A stretch of 64,000 nucleotides of DNA, taken from positions 992,001 through 1,056,000 of the forward strand of contig NZ_JAVIWQ010000002.1 in assembly GCF_034313965.1 (NCBI RefSeq). The letters are read 5' to 3'. The notes under the pieces are model-generated. The model made no database searches and was not told the origin of the DNA. It saw only the letters and a list, made by a program, of their open reading frames with translations. This stretch comes from Herbaspirillum sp. RTI4 (GTDB lineage Bacteria > Pseudomonadota > Gammaproteobacteria > Burkholderiales > Burkholderiaceae_D). The translations under genes and the position numbers were made by a program. Position 1 is the first letter of the stretch. Each line of letters opens with the position of its first letter. This document shows positions 1-11,211 of this stretch, one piece after another.

Positions 1-2
1 TG

Positions 3-836
3 GAGCATCGAGTTCTAAATTTTTTCAATGCCAACGAATTAGAAAAAAATTTACATGATATCGATGTCGTTTTTCATGTTGCAGCTGATTTAAGGAACTG
101 GGGGAAGGCGACAGTATCCTCAGATTTCAATGTTACTGGCACAAAAAATTTGCTTAATGCTGTTAAGCAGCGTGCCAACAGATTTGTTTTGGTGAGTACC
201 GAAGCTATTTTTTTGGGACGGGAAAACCTAGTGGATCTAGATGACACCACCGCCTATCCTGTTAAGTCGATCGGCAGCTATGCGCGCTCCAAGAAAACGA
301 CCGAACAAATTGTTTTGCAAAGCAGTGTCGATAATTTTTCTTGTATGAGTGTGCGGCCTCGAATGGTTTGGGGCCGAGACGATACCACCATCTTGCCTAA
401 ATTAAAAAAAGCAATAGCAGCTGGACGGTTTCTTTGGATTGAGCATGGCCAATATCTGACTTCCACCACGCATATAGATAATCTTTGTGAAGTCCTGGAA
501 TTGGCGGCAATGAAGGGGGTGGGTGGGAAAAGTTATTTTGTTACGGATGGCGCACCGATTTTCTTTCGAGAGTTCGTCAGTCACCTATTGAGCAACAGTG
601 ATGGTCTCATCCCCACGAAATCGATTCCGCGTAAGTTAGCCATGCTCATGGGTGTATGTGTCGAGTGGGTCTGGGGCGTATTGGATATTGAGTCCCCCCC
701 TCCCATCACGTGTTCTCAAGTTCTTCTTACGGGCAGCCCTGTGACCATTGATGACTCAAGGGCGCGTCAGGAGTTGGGATACGTTGGGATTTCATTTGAA
801 AAATTGAAGGCTGGCATCTCAAAGATTCAAATTTAA
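3..836 (+). CDS. NAD-dependent epimerase/dehydratase family protein (5' partial)
   Basis: The frame is open from the window edge, so the N-terminus, including the glycine-rich NAD-binding loop, lies outside. What remains is an extended short-chain dehydrogenase/reductase. An HVAAD segment ends the fourth strand of a Rossmann fold, and an NVTGTKNLL helix follows. Near base 280 a YARSK sequence matches the YxxxK catalytic pair, preceded by a VSTEA strand that supplies the catalytic Ser/Thr. The C-terminal half resembles 3-beta-hydroxysteroid dehydrogenase/isomerase-like and sugar-nucleotide epimerase proteins, and the substrate cannot be told. It heads an AT-rich group of polysaccharide genes, so a sugar-nucleotide or lipid-carrier modification is the simplest inference. 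A TTG at 150 could be mistaken for a start, but the protein clearly continues upstream of it. Confidence 0.8.
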   Translation, partial: EHRVLNFFNANELEKNLHDIDVVFHVAADLRNWGKATVSSDFNVTGTKNLLNAVKQRANRFVLVSTEAIFLGRENLVDLDDTTAYPVKSIGSYARSKKTTEQIVLQSSVDNFSCMSVRPRMVWGRDDTTILPKLKKAIAAGRFLWIEHGQYLTSTTHIDNLCEVLELAAMKGVGGKSYFVTDGAPIFFREFVSHLLSNSDGLIPTKSIPRKLAMLMGVCVEWVWGVLDIESPPPITCSQVLLTGSPVTIDDSRARQELGYVGISFEKLKAGISKIQI

Positions 837-919
837 ACTTTGTGTCTGGAGCAAGTCAGTATTGTTACAATTAGCAAAAACATGACCCTAATGCAGTCGA
901 AACGATTCGTCTGAAAGAG

Positions 920-2110
920 GTGGCCTTAATAAAATGGATTAAAATAGTTATGCGGCCGAATACTCTAAAAAAAATCGACGATACTCTAGGCCGAATTTTG
1001 CTTGTACTGTTAAGGCCGCTTGTATTTGTTATTGATGCGATCGGGAAAAAAAGAAGGATTACGAGCGCACCTGAAAAAATCTCGTTTCTTAAAATATTGG
1101 GAGGTGGCAGTCTGCTGATTGCCTATCCTGCGATACTTAGCATAAGGTGCCGTTATCCGCAGGCACGACTGGTTTTGATCTGCGCAAAAGAAGTAAAGGT
1201 GTACGCAGAATTAACTGACTTGTTCGATGAAATACTTGAAATCCAAACGGGGAGCGCGAGGCAGGTAGTGGTGTCTTCTGCAAAAGCATTATTGGGCTGT
1301 TTCGGAAGCGATATTTTCGTTAATTACGAACTTCACTCTAAGTTGAGCGCGATTTTCACTCTGCTTTCTTTTTCAAAAGAAAGATATGGCCTATATCAGG
1401 ACTGGAATCGGTGGCAAGAGCGCTACATCAATCATCCCGTATTTTATAATTCAGCGACACCTATTTATGTAGGGTATGAGCAAATAGCAAAAAAGATTGG
1501 TGCCGCGACTATCAATTGGACTGATGCCTGCGCACATTTCCAAACTTTTCTCGAATATCAAAATAATGCAGTTCATGAGGACATGGCTCGTGTCGGTGTT
1601 GCTGCTTATTGTTCGGATTTGTATAAAGAGCGCCAATTTTCAAATGCTGAATTTTCACAAATTATTCACCGGCATTTGCCTTCGAATCCGGTAACTGTCG
1701 TCTTGTTGGGTGGGAAAAACGATTGTAGTGATGCTGCTCAATTAAAACCTCTCATTGAGGCTTTCCGGGGCGATGTTGAAGTTTCTAACCTTACCGGACA
1801 AACATCTCTTCGCGATGTAGTCACCCAATTTCAGTCGATGACATTCTTGGTATCGATTGACTCTGGGCTGAATCATATAGCCCGCCTTCTTCAGTTGAGA
1901 ACAATTACTTATTGGGGTCCCAGTGATCCTGGCTTGCGCCTTAAAGGCTTGGACGCTCTACGTGATGTCGTTATGTATAAAAAATTATCCTGTGCTCCGT
2001 GCGTGCATTTAATCGATGTCCCTCCGTGTAAGGGAAATAATTTGTGTATGAAGCAGTTTTTAAATGGTGATGCGGATGCACAGTCTAATGAAGGTTGGGA
2101 AATATCATGA
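920..2110 (+). CDS. Glycosyltransferase family 9 (heptosyltransferase-like)
   Basis: This 396-residue protein has the two-domain GT-B layout of ADP-heptose:LPS heptosyltransferases. The C-terminal half carries a VSIDSGLNHIA segment, matching the conserved SDSGLxHxA nucleotide-sugar loop, and then YWGPSDPG. A cysteine-containing tail (CAPCVHL, CKGNNLC) is common in GT9 members that are not core heptosyltransferases. Acceptor and donor are unknown; assembly of a polysaccharide repeat or outer core is likely from context. The GTG at 920 follows a GAAAGAGG ribosome-binding sequence, and an ATG at 950 is an alternative. Its stop overlaps the next ATG (ATGA), so the two genes are translationally coupled. 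Base composition is visibly more AT-rich than the core LPS genes downstream. Confidence 0.82.
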   Translation: MALIKWIKIVMRPNTLKKIDDTLGRILLVLLRPLVFVIDAIGKKRRITSAPEKISFLKILGGGSLLIAYPAILSIRCRYPQARLVLICAKEVKVYAELTDLFDEILEIQTGSARQVVVSSAKALLGCFGSDIFVNYELHSKLSAIFTLLSFSKERYGLYQDWNRWQERYINHPVFYNSATPIYVGYEQIAKKIGAATINWTDACAHFQTFLEYQNNAVHEDMARVGVAAYCSDLYKERQFSNAEFSQIIHRHLPSNPVTVVLLGGKNDCSDAAQLKPLIEAFRGDVEVSNLTGQTSLRDVVTQFQSMTFLVSIDSGLNHIARLLQLRTITYWGPSDPGLRLKGLDALRDVVMYKKLSCAPCVHLIDVPPCKGNNLCMKQFLNGDADAQSNEGWEIS

Positions 2111-3624
2111 GTTTACGAGTGGCAATCGTGGGGTCGGGGCCATCAGGTTCTACGGTCGCAAAAATATTGGTTGAGGCCGGCCTTTCAGTGGACCTTTATG
2201 ACGTCGGGGCCGACGCAAAGGGCGTGAAATCCACATCGGAAAAAGCTGAGAATCGCTCCGGTGGTTTAATTCCGCGCAAGGCCTTATTCGGGTCGCAGTA
2301 TATGTATCGGCGGAAAGACAGCTTGCAAATCCTTACTGATACAAACGTCAGTTTTGACACCAGTCATGCCAAAGGAGGACTTAGTACAGTTTGGGGGGCA
2401 ACGGTAGGCCCTACAACCGAAAAAGACATTGCTGACTGGCCTTTCGAGATTGAAACAATGACTCGCCATTTGCATTCAGTTTTCGGGAAAATGAAGTTGA
2501 GTGCCAGAACCGATCAAATTGACATTATTTACCCATTACGTCTTGTTACACCTGACCTTCAGTACGAAAATGTACAAAGCGCCCACATCTTACATATTGC
2601 TGAGCTGAATGCCTTACTTCTAAATAAAAATGGCATTTATATAGGCAAAGCAAAACTGGCGATTGATTCGGAACCTGGATCAGAAACTGGTTGTGTGTTG
2701 TGTGGTGAGTGCATGACCGGATGCCGTCGCGGATCAATCTTTAATGCATGGAACACCGTGGTCGAATTATTACCGAGTTCTAACATGCAATATTTGGGGA
2801 ATCATCTGGTCAAGCGCTTCGTTGAGGTCGCTGATGGAGTAGAAATTTTTTTCGTTGATCTGACTTCTGGCACTGAAGGCTCCATGAAATATGACGTCCT
2901 TATATTGGCCGCAGGCTGCATAGATTCGACGCGCATCGTGGATACATCTCTTCATTGGACTGGACATTCTTACACTATCCAGGATAGCCAAAAATACTAT
3001 TTTCCTGTATGGGTTTCTCGCGGAGGTGTGCGCAGAGATAATAAATCGATCGCTTTGGCACATCTTTATATTCAAGGCTTTGATAGCAATGGAAATGTGA
3101 TTCAGAGCCAGCTCTACCCGGGGAAAATCATCATCCAATCCATACTCGAGCATTTATTTGGCCGCGCTGGAAAATGGATGAGTTGGTTGGCCAAACCATT
3201 TTTGAATCGGTTTTTTGTCGGGGTCGCTTATTTTTCTTCCCATGTCTCTGGAAAAATGGCGATTCGTTTCGACGGTGCTGATACCTTGGCGGTAACGGGT
3301 GAATACAATAAGCAGAGTGACCAAGAGTTCGATTCCTTTATAAAGAAATTAATAAAATTTCGTCGACAGACAGGATTTTCTCCATTCTCATGGATTAAAT
3401 TACGGTCAAAATTAGGACATAGCCAACACTTTGGGGGGACTATTCCTATGCGCACTAAACCAGAAAAACATGAATCAGATGAGTATGGTCGGCCGTTTGG
3501 TTGTAAAAATGTATATATGATTGACTCAGCGGTGTTACCGTCAATACCCGCAACCCCAACGACTGGCTTAACCATGGCTAATGCATCAAGGATTGCCGCT
3601 TATATTTTGCAGCGGCATAGTTGA
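2107..3624 (+). CDS. GMC-family FAD oxidoreductase with ferredoxin-like Cys cluster
   Basis: The N-terminus shows the dinucleotide-binding motif GSGPSGSTVA at residues 8-17, followed by an acidic strand end (DLYDVG), as in FAD-dependent GMC oxidoreductases. The C-terminus has SQHFGGTIPM and DSAVLPSIPATPTTGLTMANA, the signature of the GMC flavin and catalytic region. Residues 196-206 have Cys at 196, 199, 202 and 206, a C-x2-C-x2-C-x3-C spacing like that of 4Fe-4S ferredoxins. Such clusters occur in some bacterial members of this family, but cofactor binding here is inferred. The start is the ATG at 2107, overlapping the upstream stop. Oxidation of a sugar or polyprenyl-linked intermediate would fit the surroundings; the substrate is unknown. 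Confidence 0.78.
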   Translation: MSLRVAIVGSGPSGSTVAKILVEAGLSVDLYDVGADAKGVKSTSEKAENRSGGLIPRKALFGSQYMYRRKDSLQILTDTNVSFDTSHAKGGLSTVWGATVGPTTEKDIADWPFEIETMTRHLHSVFGKMKLSARTDQIDIIYPLRLVTPDLQYENVQSAHILHIAELNALLLNKNGIYIGKAKLAIDSEPGSETGCVLCGECMTGCRRGSIFNAWNTVVELLPSSNMQYLGNHLVKRFVEVADGVEIFFVDLTSGTEGSMKYDVLILAAGCIDSTRIVDTSLHWTGHSYTIQDSQKYYFPVWVSRGGVRRDNKSIALAHLYIQGFDSNGNVIQSQLYPGKIIIQSILEHLFGRAGKWMSWLAKPFLNRFFVGVAYFSSHVSGKMAIRFDGADTLAVTGEYNKQSDQEFDSFIKKLIKFRRQTGFSPFSWIKLRSKLGHSQHFGGTIPMRTKPEKHESDEYGRPFGCKNVYMIDSAVLPSIPATPTTGLTMANASRIAAYILQRHS

Positions 3625-3735
3625 TTTTCTAACATTAACCAATTGCTTAATAATTTTATTAACCCGCTACCAATTCCTTGAGCGCCGGGCGTGCCGACTT
3701 AGCGGTGAATTCACAATGAATAAAAATGACTAGTA

Positions 3736-6261
3736 ATGAAATTTCCCAAAATTTGTTTTACGATTGTTCCTGCATCTAAAAAAAATCTCTTACTAATATT
3801 CGCATCACTATTTTTAATCTCTGCCATTTACGGCACTACCCCATGGTGGGGTGGGAAAATCTGGGCTGCCCCTTTCAACCGAGATGCTTTTTCAATTTTG
3901 ATTGCAGGTTGTTTCGTGGGGTATCTGGCCTTGATGAGGTTGGGACTTCCGCCGTACGCATTACTATTGTCCCCTTTTGCCTTATGTGTGGGAATGACCG
4001 GTCTGGCTCCCTTGACCTCTCTAGTGTGGATTTGGGCTTGCGCGACTTTGATTGGTGCGGGTATAGCCGGCTTTTTTAGTAATACGCACGATTCGACATG
4101 GTCTTTGCGCCACGCAGCCCTTGGATTTGCCGCGATAGGCACCTTGATCAGCGCACTTGCCCACTTTCCAATCAACATCCCTATTTTGTATTTTTCATTG
4201 TTTTCGGCATTGGGTCTCATTGCCGCATGGCGACTTGGCTCCAACGAGAAATACACGCCCCCCTTATGGCCTCCACTGGCGCTGGAAAAACATTCTCTGA
4301 CTGAAAGTCTGATGCTTGCGCTGGTTTTGACGGGCGTCAGCATGGTAACGGTGGTCACGACGTTGCCGGAGCTGGGGTACGACGCGCTGGCATTCCATTT
4401 AAACATCTCAGCAAAAATGCTGGAAACCGGGATATGGCACTTTGATGTCACGCAATACATCTGGTCGGTCATGCCGTTTGGCGCAGACTGGTTGTTCGTA
4501 CCTTCTTTTTTCCTGGCCGGTGAGCAGGGTGCACGCCTGCTGAACTCCTCCTTTTTGTTGGCGACCGCGTTCCTCTGTTATCGCCTGTTGCTGCCACGGA
4601 CAGGGAAGACGCTTGCCTTGGCCGCACCAGCCCTATTGCTGACTTTGCCGCTTTCATTTCTGGAGGTGGGGTCCGCATTCATTGAGGCACCCCTGGCCTT
4701 TTTTTTCCTGATTGCACTGGCCGAACTGCTTGCGTATTCATCGAAAGATAAGGGGCGGTGGTTGGTGTTGGGTGTGGCGCTGGGTTTTGCCTCTTCCATT
4801 AAATTGATCGGTCTTCTGATTGTCCCTTTTATTTTGATTGGTGCGTTGTTGCGCGCGCGTGCCGGGAAATTTGAACGAATAAGCATGTTGTGTTTTGTCA
4901 TTGCTTGTTTGGCGTTCCTGATCTGTGCATCGTCGCCTTATCTGGTGGCGCTGTGGAAAACGGGTAATCCCGTTTTCCCGCTCTACAACAGTTTGTTTCG
5001 CTCTGCGGATTTTCTGACGGGAGCCGGTTCTGATTTTAGTAATCCTCTTTATGAGAAAGCGCTTGGCCTGAAAACATTTTGGGACATGAGTATTCAATCG
5101 GAACGTTTTGGAGAATTTCAGTCAGCGGGTGCGCTCGGAATTGGTTTGCTTGTGCTGTTCCCTTTGTCAGTTCTGGTGGTCATTGTCGAGCGTCGCTGGT
5201 GGGTAATGGGGGCCTTAGTTTCAGCGGTGGCTTATTGGATTTTGGTGTTTCAGCATCAGGCCTATCTGCGTTATGTATTTCCGGTCATTCCCTGGTTTTT
5301 AGTCATCGGCGTATGGGCCTTGTCCCGATTACGGTTTGCCGCAGTCAGTAGTTTTATTATCGTCATGATCCTGTGTCTGGTGAATGTCTTACGCTTCCCA
5401 GTCGCTTATTGGCCTCTGCAACAGTTTGCATTACCCATGTTGTGGGATCGTGGTGCGGTTGCCGCGTTTCGGTTGAGAAGCAGGCCGGAGCTGATTGTCG
5501 GCGATGCCATTTCTCGGATGGGGGGGTATGCCGGGAAAAAAATCGTTCTTCTGGGCGTCGAGCCGGTCTATAGTGCTTTCCCAGAGGGGACGGTGGCTGA
5601 TAATTGGCATTCCTGGACGTTCTTTGGCCCATCAATCAAAGACGTCAAGCTGCGCACGTCAATTGCCCGGGTAGGTGGTGATATTGTTGTTCATTCGGTC
5701 GGGCGCGGTTATTCGCGCGAAGCTGAGTTGATGTCTATCACCACCGAGTTGTTTCGCGTGGGGGATTTGCGTGTCGGTCAGATCAGGCCAGAAGAAATGT
5801 ATCTGGAAGAACATATCCTCAATGGGGATTTTTCCCGTGGTGGCATGAACTGGCAGCTCAATGGGGCAAAATTGGGCGATGCCGGAATGCAATCCTCTTT
5901 CCGCACGCCAGTACGACAGGAAATTCAATTCAAACCATTTAATCTGTTGGCATTTGAACCTGTTTTGCGTGGTGTTTTGCAAAATATTACTGACAGCAAA
6001 GTGAATGTGGATCCGGTATTGCTGGAAATTCATGCCACTTGCCATGAAGGGGGCGCTGTGCGGGCCACTACGCAGTGGAAGGATGCGGCGGGTAGATTTA
6101 TTTCGGAAGATGTGATGACTTATCCCTGTGCGCCGAAGATGAGCGACATCTGGCATCCCATGCTGAAACCGGGAGTCGCTGTCGGAGCTTCGGTATCGGT
6201 AGGTTCAAGTGATGAGCGCTTAGTTAATATAAACAAGATATCGGTGCGCACTACTGAGTAA
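3736..6261 (+). CDS. Large polytopic membrane protein, GT-C-like, with C-terminal soluble domain
   Basis: I do not recognise a named gene. The first ~560 residues hold about a dozen hydrophobic segments. A loop near residue 215 reads ELGYDALAFHL, an acidic-residue-in-first-loop pattern seen in GT-C glycosyltransferases that use polyprenyl-phosphate sugars. A polar region of roughly 250 residues follows. It contains HILNGDFSRGGMNWQL, which resembles the start of a beta-sandwich carbohydrate-binding domain. The architecture suggests an inner-membrane glycosyltransferase with a periplasmic domain that acts on the lipid-linked glycan. It sits alone between the coupled pair upstream and the fused glycosyltransferase downstream. 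No strong Shine-Dalgarno sequence precedes the ATG. Confidence 0.6.
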   Translation: MKFPKICFTIVPASKKNLLLIFASLFLISAIYGTTPWWGGKIWAAPFNRDAFSILIAGCFVGYLALMRLGLPPYALLLSPFALCVGMTGLAPLTSLVWIWACATLIGAGIAGFFSNTHDSTWSLRHAALGFAAIGTLISALAHFPINIPILYFSLFSALGLIAAWRLGSNEKYTPPLWPPLALEKHSLTESLMLALVLTGVSMVTVVTTLPELGYDALAFHLNISAKMLETGIWHFDVTQYIWSVMPFGADWLFVPSFFLAGEQGARLLNSSFLLATAFLCYRLLLPRTGKTLALAAPALLLTLPLSFLEVGSAFIEAPLAFFFLIALAELLAYSSKDKGRWLVLGVALGFASSIKLIGLLIVPFILIGALLRARAGKFERISMLCFVIACLAFLICASSPYLVALWKTGNPVFPLYNSLFRSADFLTGAGSDFSNPLYEKALGLKTFWDMSIQSERFGEFQSAGALGIGLLVLFPLSVLVVIVERRWWVMGALVSAVAYWILVFQHQAYLRYVFPVIPWFLVIGVWALSRLRFAAVSSFIIVMILCLVNVLRFPVAYWPLQQFALPMLWDRGAVAAFRLRSRPELIVGDAISRMGGYAGKKIVLLGVEPVYSAFPEGTVADNWHSWTFFGPSIKDVKLRTSIARVGGDIVVHSVGRGYSREAELMSITTELFRVGDLRVGQIRPEEMYLEEHILNGDFSRGGMNWQLNGAKLGDAGMQSSFRTPVRQEIQFKPFNLLAFEPVLRGVLQNITDSKVNVDPVLLEIHATCHEGGAVRATTQWKDAAGRFISEDVMTYPCAPKMSDIWHPMLKPGVAVGASVSVGSSDERLVNINKISVRTTE

Positions 6262-6325
6262 TTTTTTAGTTTCTTCGTCAATAGACCATGTCGGATTGCA
6301 TCACCATGAATGGGAATAATCGGTA

Positions 6326-9241
6326 ATGAGCAAAGAGGCGTCAATTCATAAAATACTCCTAAAAAAACTGGCCAAACATTGCGTTGGTTCGGTCATGGCG
6401 TATCTGGAGTCGCGGCCTGTGCTTCGCCTGAGATTAATTGGCATTGCCAGAAAAATGGGTATTGTGAACCGCCTACGCAAGTTCAATGAACATTTACCCT
6501 CGTCCACTGCTTGTGATGTGTTGCCTTTGCGTTTGCAACTGATGACGTCGTATCCGCTGTGGTCGGCCCAGTTTGATACCCCGGATGCGACAAGCCTGCG
6601 GCGCTTGGAAGACCATCCTCATGTGGATTCGCGCGTTTTTATCATTGCTCGGTTTGATGCAGTTTCTCAGCATTATGCGGCAGCGTTTGCAGTGCGACTG
6701 GTGGCCAGTATCGGGCAGTCGTGGCAGGCACTATTTATATTTGATCCGCATTGCGATGCGGAAAAATCCATGCAGGCCGTTGCTGATGCTTCAGTGGGTG
6801 ATCGGCGTATTTCGTATTATCAACATCAAGTGCAGCCAGAGGAGGATTTGCAGGAATGTCTGCAAGTTGGTGCCGGTGCTGAATGTTCAATACTGATTCA
6901 GGGTGGTGCGTTGCCGCGCGCGCATGCTTTGCGAATTTTCGCTGATGCCTTGCGGGATGCACCCGATTCACTAATGGCTTACTCAGACGAAGATGAATTG
7001 AGCGAGGGTCAGCCTGCACGCAATCCCTGGTTTAAACCCGGGTTTTCTGCTTTGCTTGCCAGCCAGGGCGTATTGTTGGGCCGCATGTTGGCCATTCGAT
7101 GTGATGCCCCGGAGGCTCAATCCGTCATAGCGCAATTCGCAGCAGCCAATGTCCCAGCGGCTGTCGTGCGGAATTATGCAATGGAGCTGGGCTTTAACCG
7201 GACGCTGCACATTCCGCATGTCCTGTTCCATGATGCATTGGCTGATTCCCAGCAGGTGACGGTAAGCTGGCCGCTTCCGGAAACTTTGCCGGTGGTAACA
7301 ATCGTGATTCCTACGCGTGATCGATGGGACCTACTGGGTCCTTGTCTGGAAAGCATCAGAGCTACCGACTGGCCGGAGGGGGGCATCGAGATTCTGGTTG
7401 TCGATAATGGCTCCACCGATGCGAAGACCTTGAAAAAGATGGCTGAAGCAGAGGCGTCGGGCTACATCAGGGTAATCCGTGACACGATGAGCTTCAATTG
7501 GTCTCGGTTAAATAATGTGGCGGCCCGCGAGTCGCGTGGGGCATTGCTGGTATTTTTGAATAATGATACCGAGGTGCTGGATCCTGCATGGCTGAAAAAA
7601 ATGGCTACCCATGCTCTGCGTCCTGAGATCGGTGCGGTGGGTTGCAAATTACTGTACCCCGATCGCACAGTTCAGCATGGCGGCGTGATTGCCGGTATTC
7701 AAGGGGTGGCCGGACATGCGCATGTTTTTTTGTCTGCGAATGATGGTGGGTATCACAACCTGGCCAATATTACACACGAGGTGACGGCGGTAACAGGTGC
7801 TTGTCTGGCCGTGACGCGAGAGAATTTTGCACTGGTCGGCGGCTTTGATGAAAATTTCCGGGTGGCCTTCAACGACATCGTTTTTTGCTTTTCGCTACAT
7901 TTGCTAGGCAAACAAAATATCTATGTTGCCGATGCTCTGCTGATTCATCATGAAAGTAAATCCCGTGGCTATGACGATACGCCCGAAAAAGTGGCGCTCT
8001 TACGATCTGAAGCCCGTAAGGCCTGGGCTCGTTATCCGCAATTGATGCGGGACGATCCGTTTTATTCTCCGAATCTTTCTTTGCTACAGGCCTATGACCT
8101 CAGCTTTGCTCCGCGACGAAGGGCCTTCTGGGACGATGCTGCGGCACGGCCACGGCGTGTGCTGCTGCTTTCTGCAACGCATGCTAAGGGTGATAGCGTT
8201 GCTATCGTGGCGGATTTGCAGGCAAAGGCTTTGCTCAAGAGTGGGTATGAAGTGATTGTGGGAGGCCCAAGATCGGACAACGACTATCTATATGCTGGCT
8301 GTGAGCGAGTGGAAGTGCAGGATCCTCTTTCCGCTGCAACTCTGGCGGCAATTCGCGCGGTTGATTTGATTATTGCCAGTACGCCACCGTTTTTCAGCGT
8401 TACCCGCTGGACCGGTGCTTATCCTCCCGTGCTGGCTTATGATCAAGGTGATCCTGACCCTGACTGGTTTTCAGATGCGCCGCGAAGAGGAGCCGTGCTG
8501 GCAGAGAAAGACTTGGCTTTACTGATGGCGACGTCCGTTATGGCCACTTCTGAGGGAGGGGACGACGCAACTAACACCTTGCACGCGATATTTCCCGTCG
8601 GCAATAGTCATCTTCGGCAATGGAATGAGGCGGCCGTGACGCGTCGGCAACGCGTGCGAACCGAACGCGGGTGGACTACTCAACATGTGATTCTCAATGT
8701 GTGCGGGTTGCAAGTAGAGGAGCGCGTTTGCCATGGTGTAGATATGTACGCCGATGTTCGCGATGCAATGACGGTGGCGAATGCAGAATTTTCTAACAAT
8801 AGTATTTTTGTCTTGTCCGGAAAAGCGACGCCAAAGGATGTGCGGGAGCTGACCCGGCGTGGACTAACGGTAGTGGCAAATGCCACTGAGGATGAAGTTT
8901 TCGATCTGTATTGTGCGGCCGATGCCTATGCTAATTTCTCCCGATGGGAGGGTTATAACCAAGGTATTGGTCAGGCATTGGCGATGTCTTTACCTGTTAT
9001 TGCCTCGGATATTCCAGCGCATCGGGCATGGGGCGCGGTGGTTGTTGACAATGCTGATTCTGGCGCCCAAGAACTTTTCCTCGCCTTGGTGGCGGCAAAC
9101 GGTCGATTGCCAACAATCGTGAGTGGGGACGCTTCATTGACGCAGTTCTCGGACGAAGTAAGGTTACTTTGTGATGGATTTCAGCGCAATTTTCCTCTTT
9201 GCAGCAATGCGTTAGATGTGCCAAATATCAGTCAGGGCTGA
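6326..9241 (+). CDS. Fused glycosyltransferase: GT2 (GT-A) domain plus C-terminal GT4-like (GT-B) domain
   Basis: The 971-residue protein has at least two catalytic regions. From about residue 326 a family 2 domain begins with IVIPTRDRWDLLG, continues with VVDNGSTDA and reaches the metal-binding NDT at residues 413-415 in FLNNDTEVLD. The segment ending DPFYSPNLSLL is typical of the end of GT2 domains in rhamnan and O-antigen synthesis proteins. The C-terminal third carries a GT-B signature (LYCAADAYANFSRWEGYNQGIGQALA, then PVIASDIPAHR). The first ~300 residues resemble a degenerate GT2-like module. Two glycosyl additions by one polypeptide are plausible but inferred. It directly precedes gmd. 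Confidence 0.8.
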   Translation: MSKEASIHKILLKKLAKHCVGSVMAYLESRPVLRLRLIGIARKMGIVNRLRKFNEHLPSSTACDVLPLRLQLMTSYPLWSAQFDTPDATSLRRLEDHPHVDSRVFIIARFDAVSQHYAAAFAVRLVASIGQSWQALFIFDPHCDAEKSMQAVADASVGDRRISYYQHQVQPEEDLQECLQVGAGAECSILIQGGALPRAHALRIFADALRDAPDSLMAYSDEDELSEGQPARNPWFKPGFSALLASQGVLLGRMLAIRCDAPEAQSVIAQFAAANVPAAVVRNYAMELGFNRTLHIPHVLFHDALADSQQVTVSWPLPETLPVVTIVIPTRDRWDLLGPCLESIRATDWPEGGIEILVVDNGSTDAKTLKKMAEAEASGYIRVIRDTMSFNWSRLNNVAARESRGALLVFLNNDTEVLDPAWLKKMATHALRPEIGAVGCKLLYPDRTVQHGGVIAGIQGVAGHAHVFLSANDGGYHNLANITHEVTAVTGACLAVTRENFALVGGFDENFRVAFNDIVFCFSLHLLGKQNIYVADALLIHHESKSRGYDDTPEKVALLRSEARKAWARYPQLMRDDPFYSPNLSLLQAYDLSFAPRRRAFWDDAAARPRRVLLLSATHAKGDSVAIVADLQAKALLKSGYEVIVGGPRSDNDYLYAGCERVEVQDPLSAATLAAIRAVDLIIASTPPFFSVTRWTGAYPPVLAYDQGDPDPDWFSDAPRRGAVLAEKDLALLMATSVMATSEGGDDATNTLHAIFPVGNSHLRQWNEAAVTRRQRVRTERGWTTQHVILNVCGLQVEERVCHGVDMYADVRDAMTVANAEFSNNSIFVLSGKATPKDVRELTRRGLTVVANATEDEVFDLYCAADAYANFSRWEGYNQGIGQALAMSLPVIASDIPAHRAWGAVVVDNADSGAQELFLALVAANGRLPTIVSGDASLTQFSDEVRLLCDGFQRNFPLCSNALDVPNISQG

Positions 9242-9282
9242 AACTTAATGATTTATTATTTGGGCGGTTTTTGCAATTCGCC

Positions 9283-9288
9283 TACAAT
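9283..9288 (+). promoter_or_regulatory. Candidate promoter for gmd (-10 element)
   Basis: A TACAAT hexamer lies 17 bp downstream of TTGGGC (9260-9265), in the 78-bp gap before gmd. The -35 match is poor (3 of 6), so this is a weak sigma70-type candidate. It would let the GDP-rhamnose genes be transcribed apart from the AT-rich genes upstream. Confidence 0.3.
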
Positions 9289-9310
9289 TCACCCTATTCA
9301 ATTTACTTAA

Positions 9311-11207
<1,897 letters not shown>

Positions 11208-11211
<4 letters not shown>

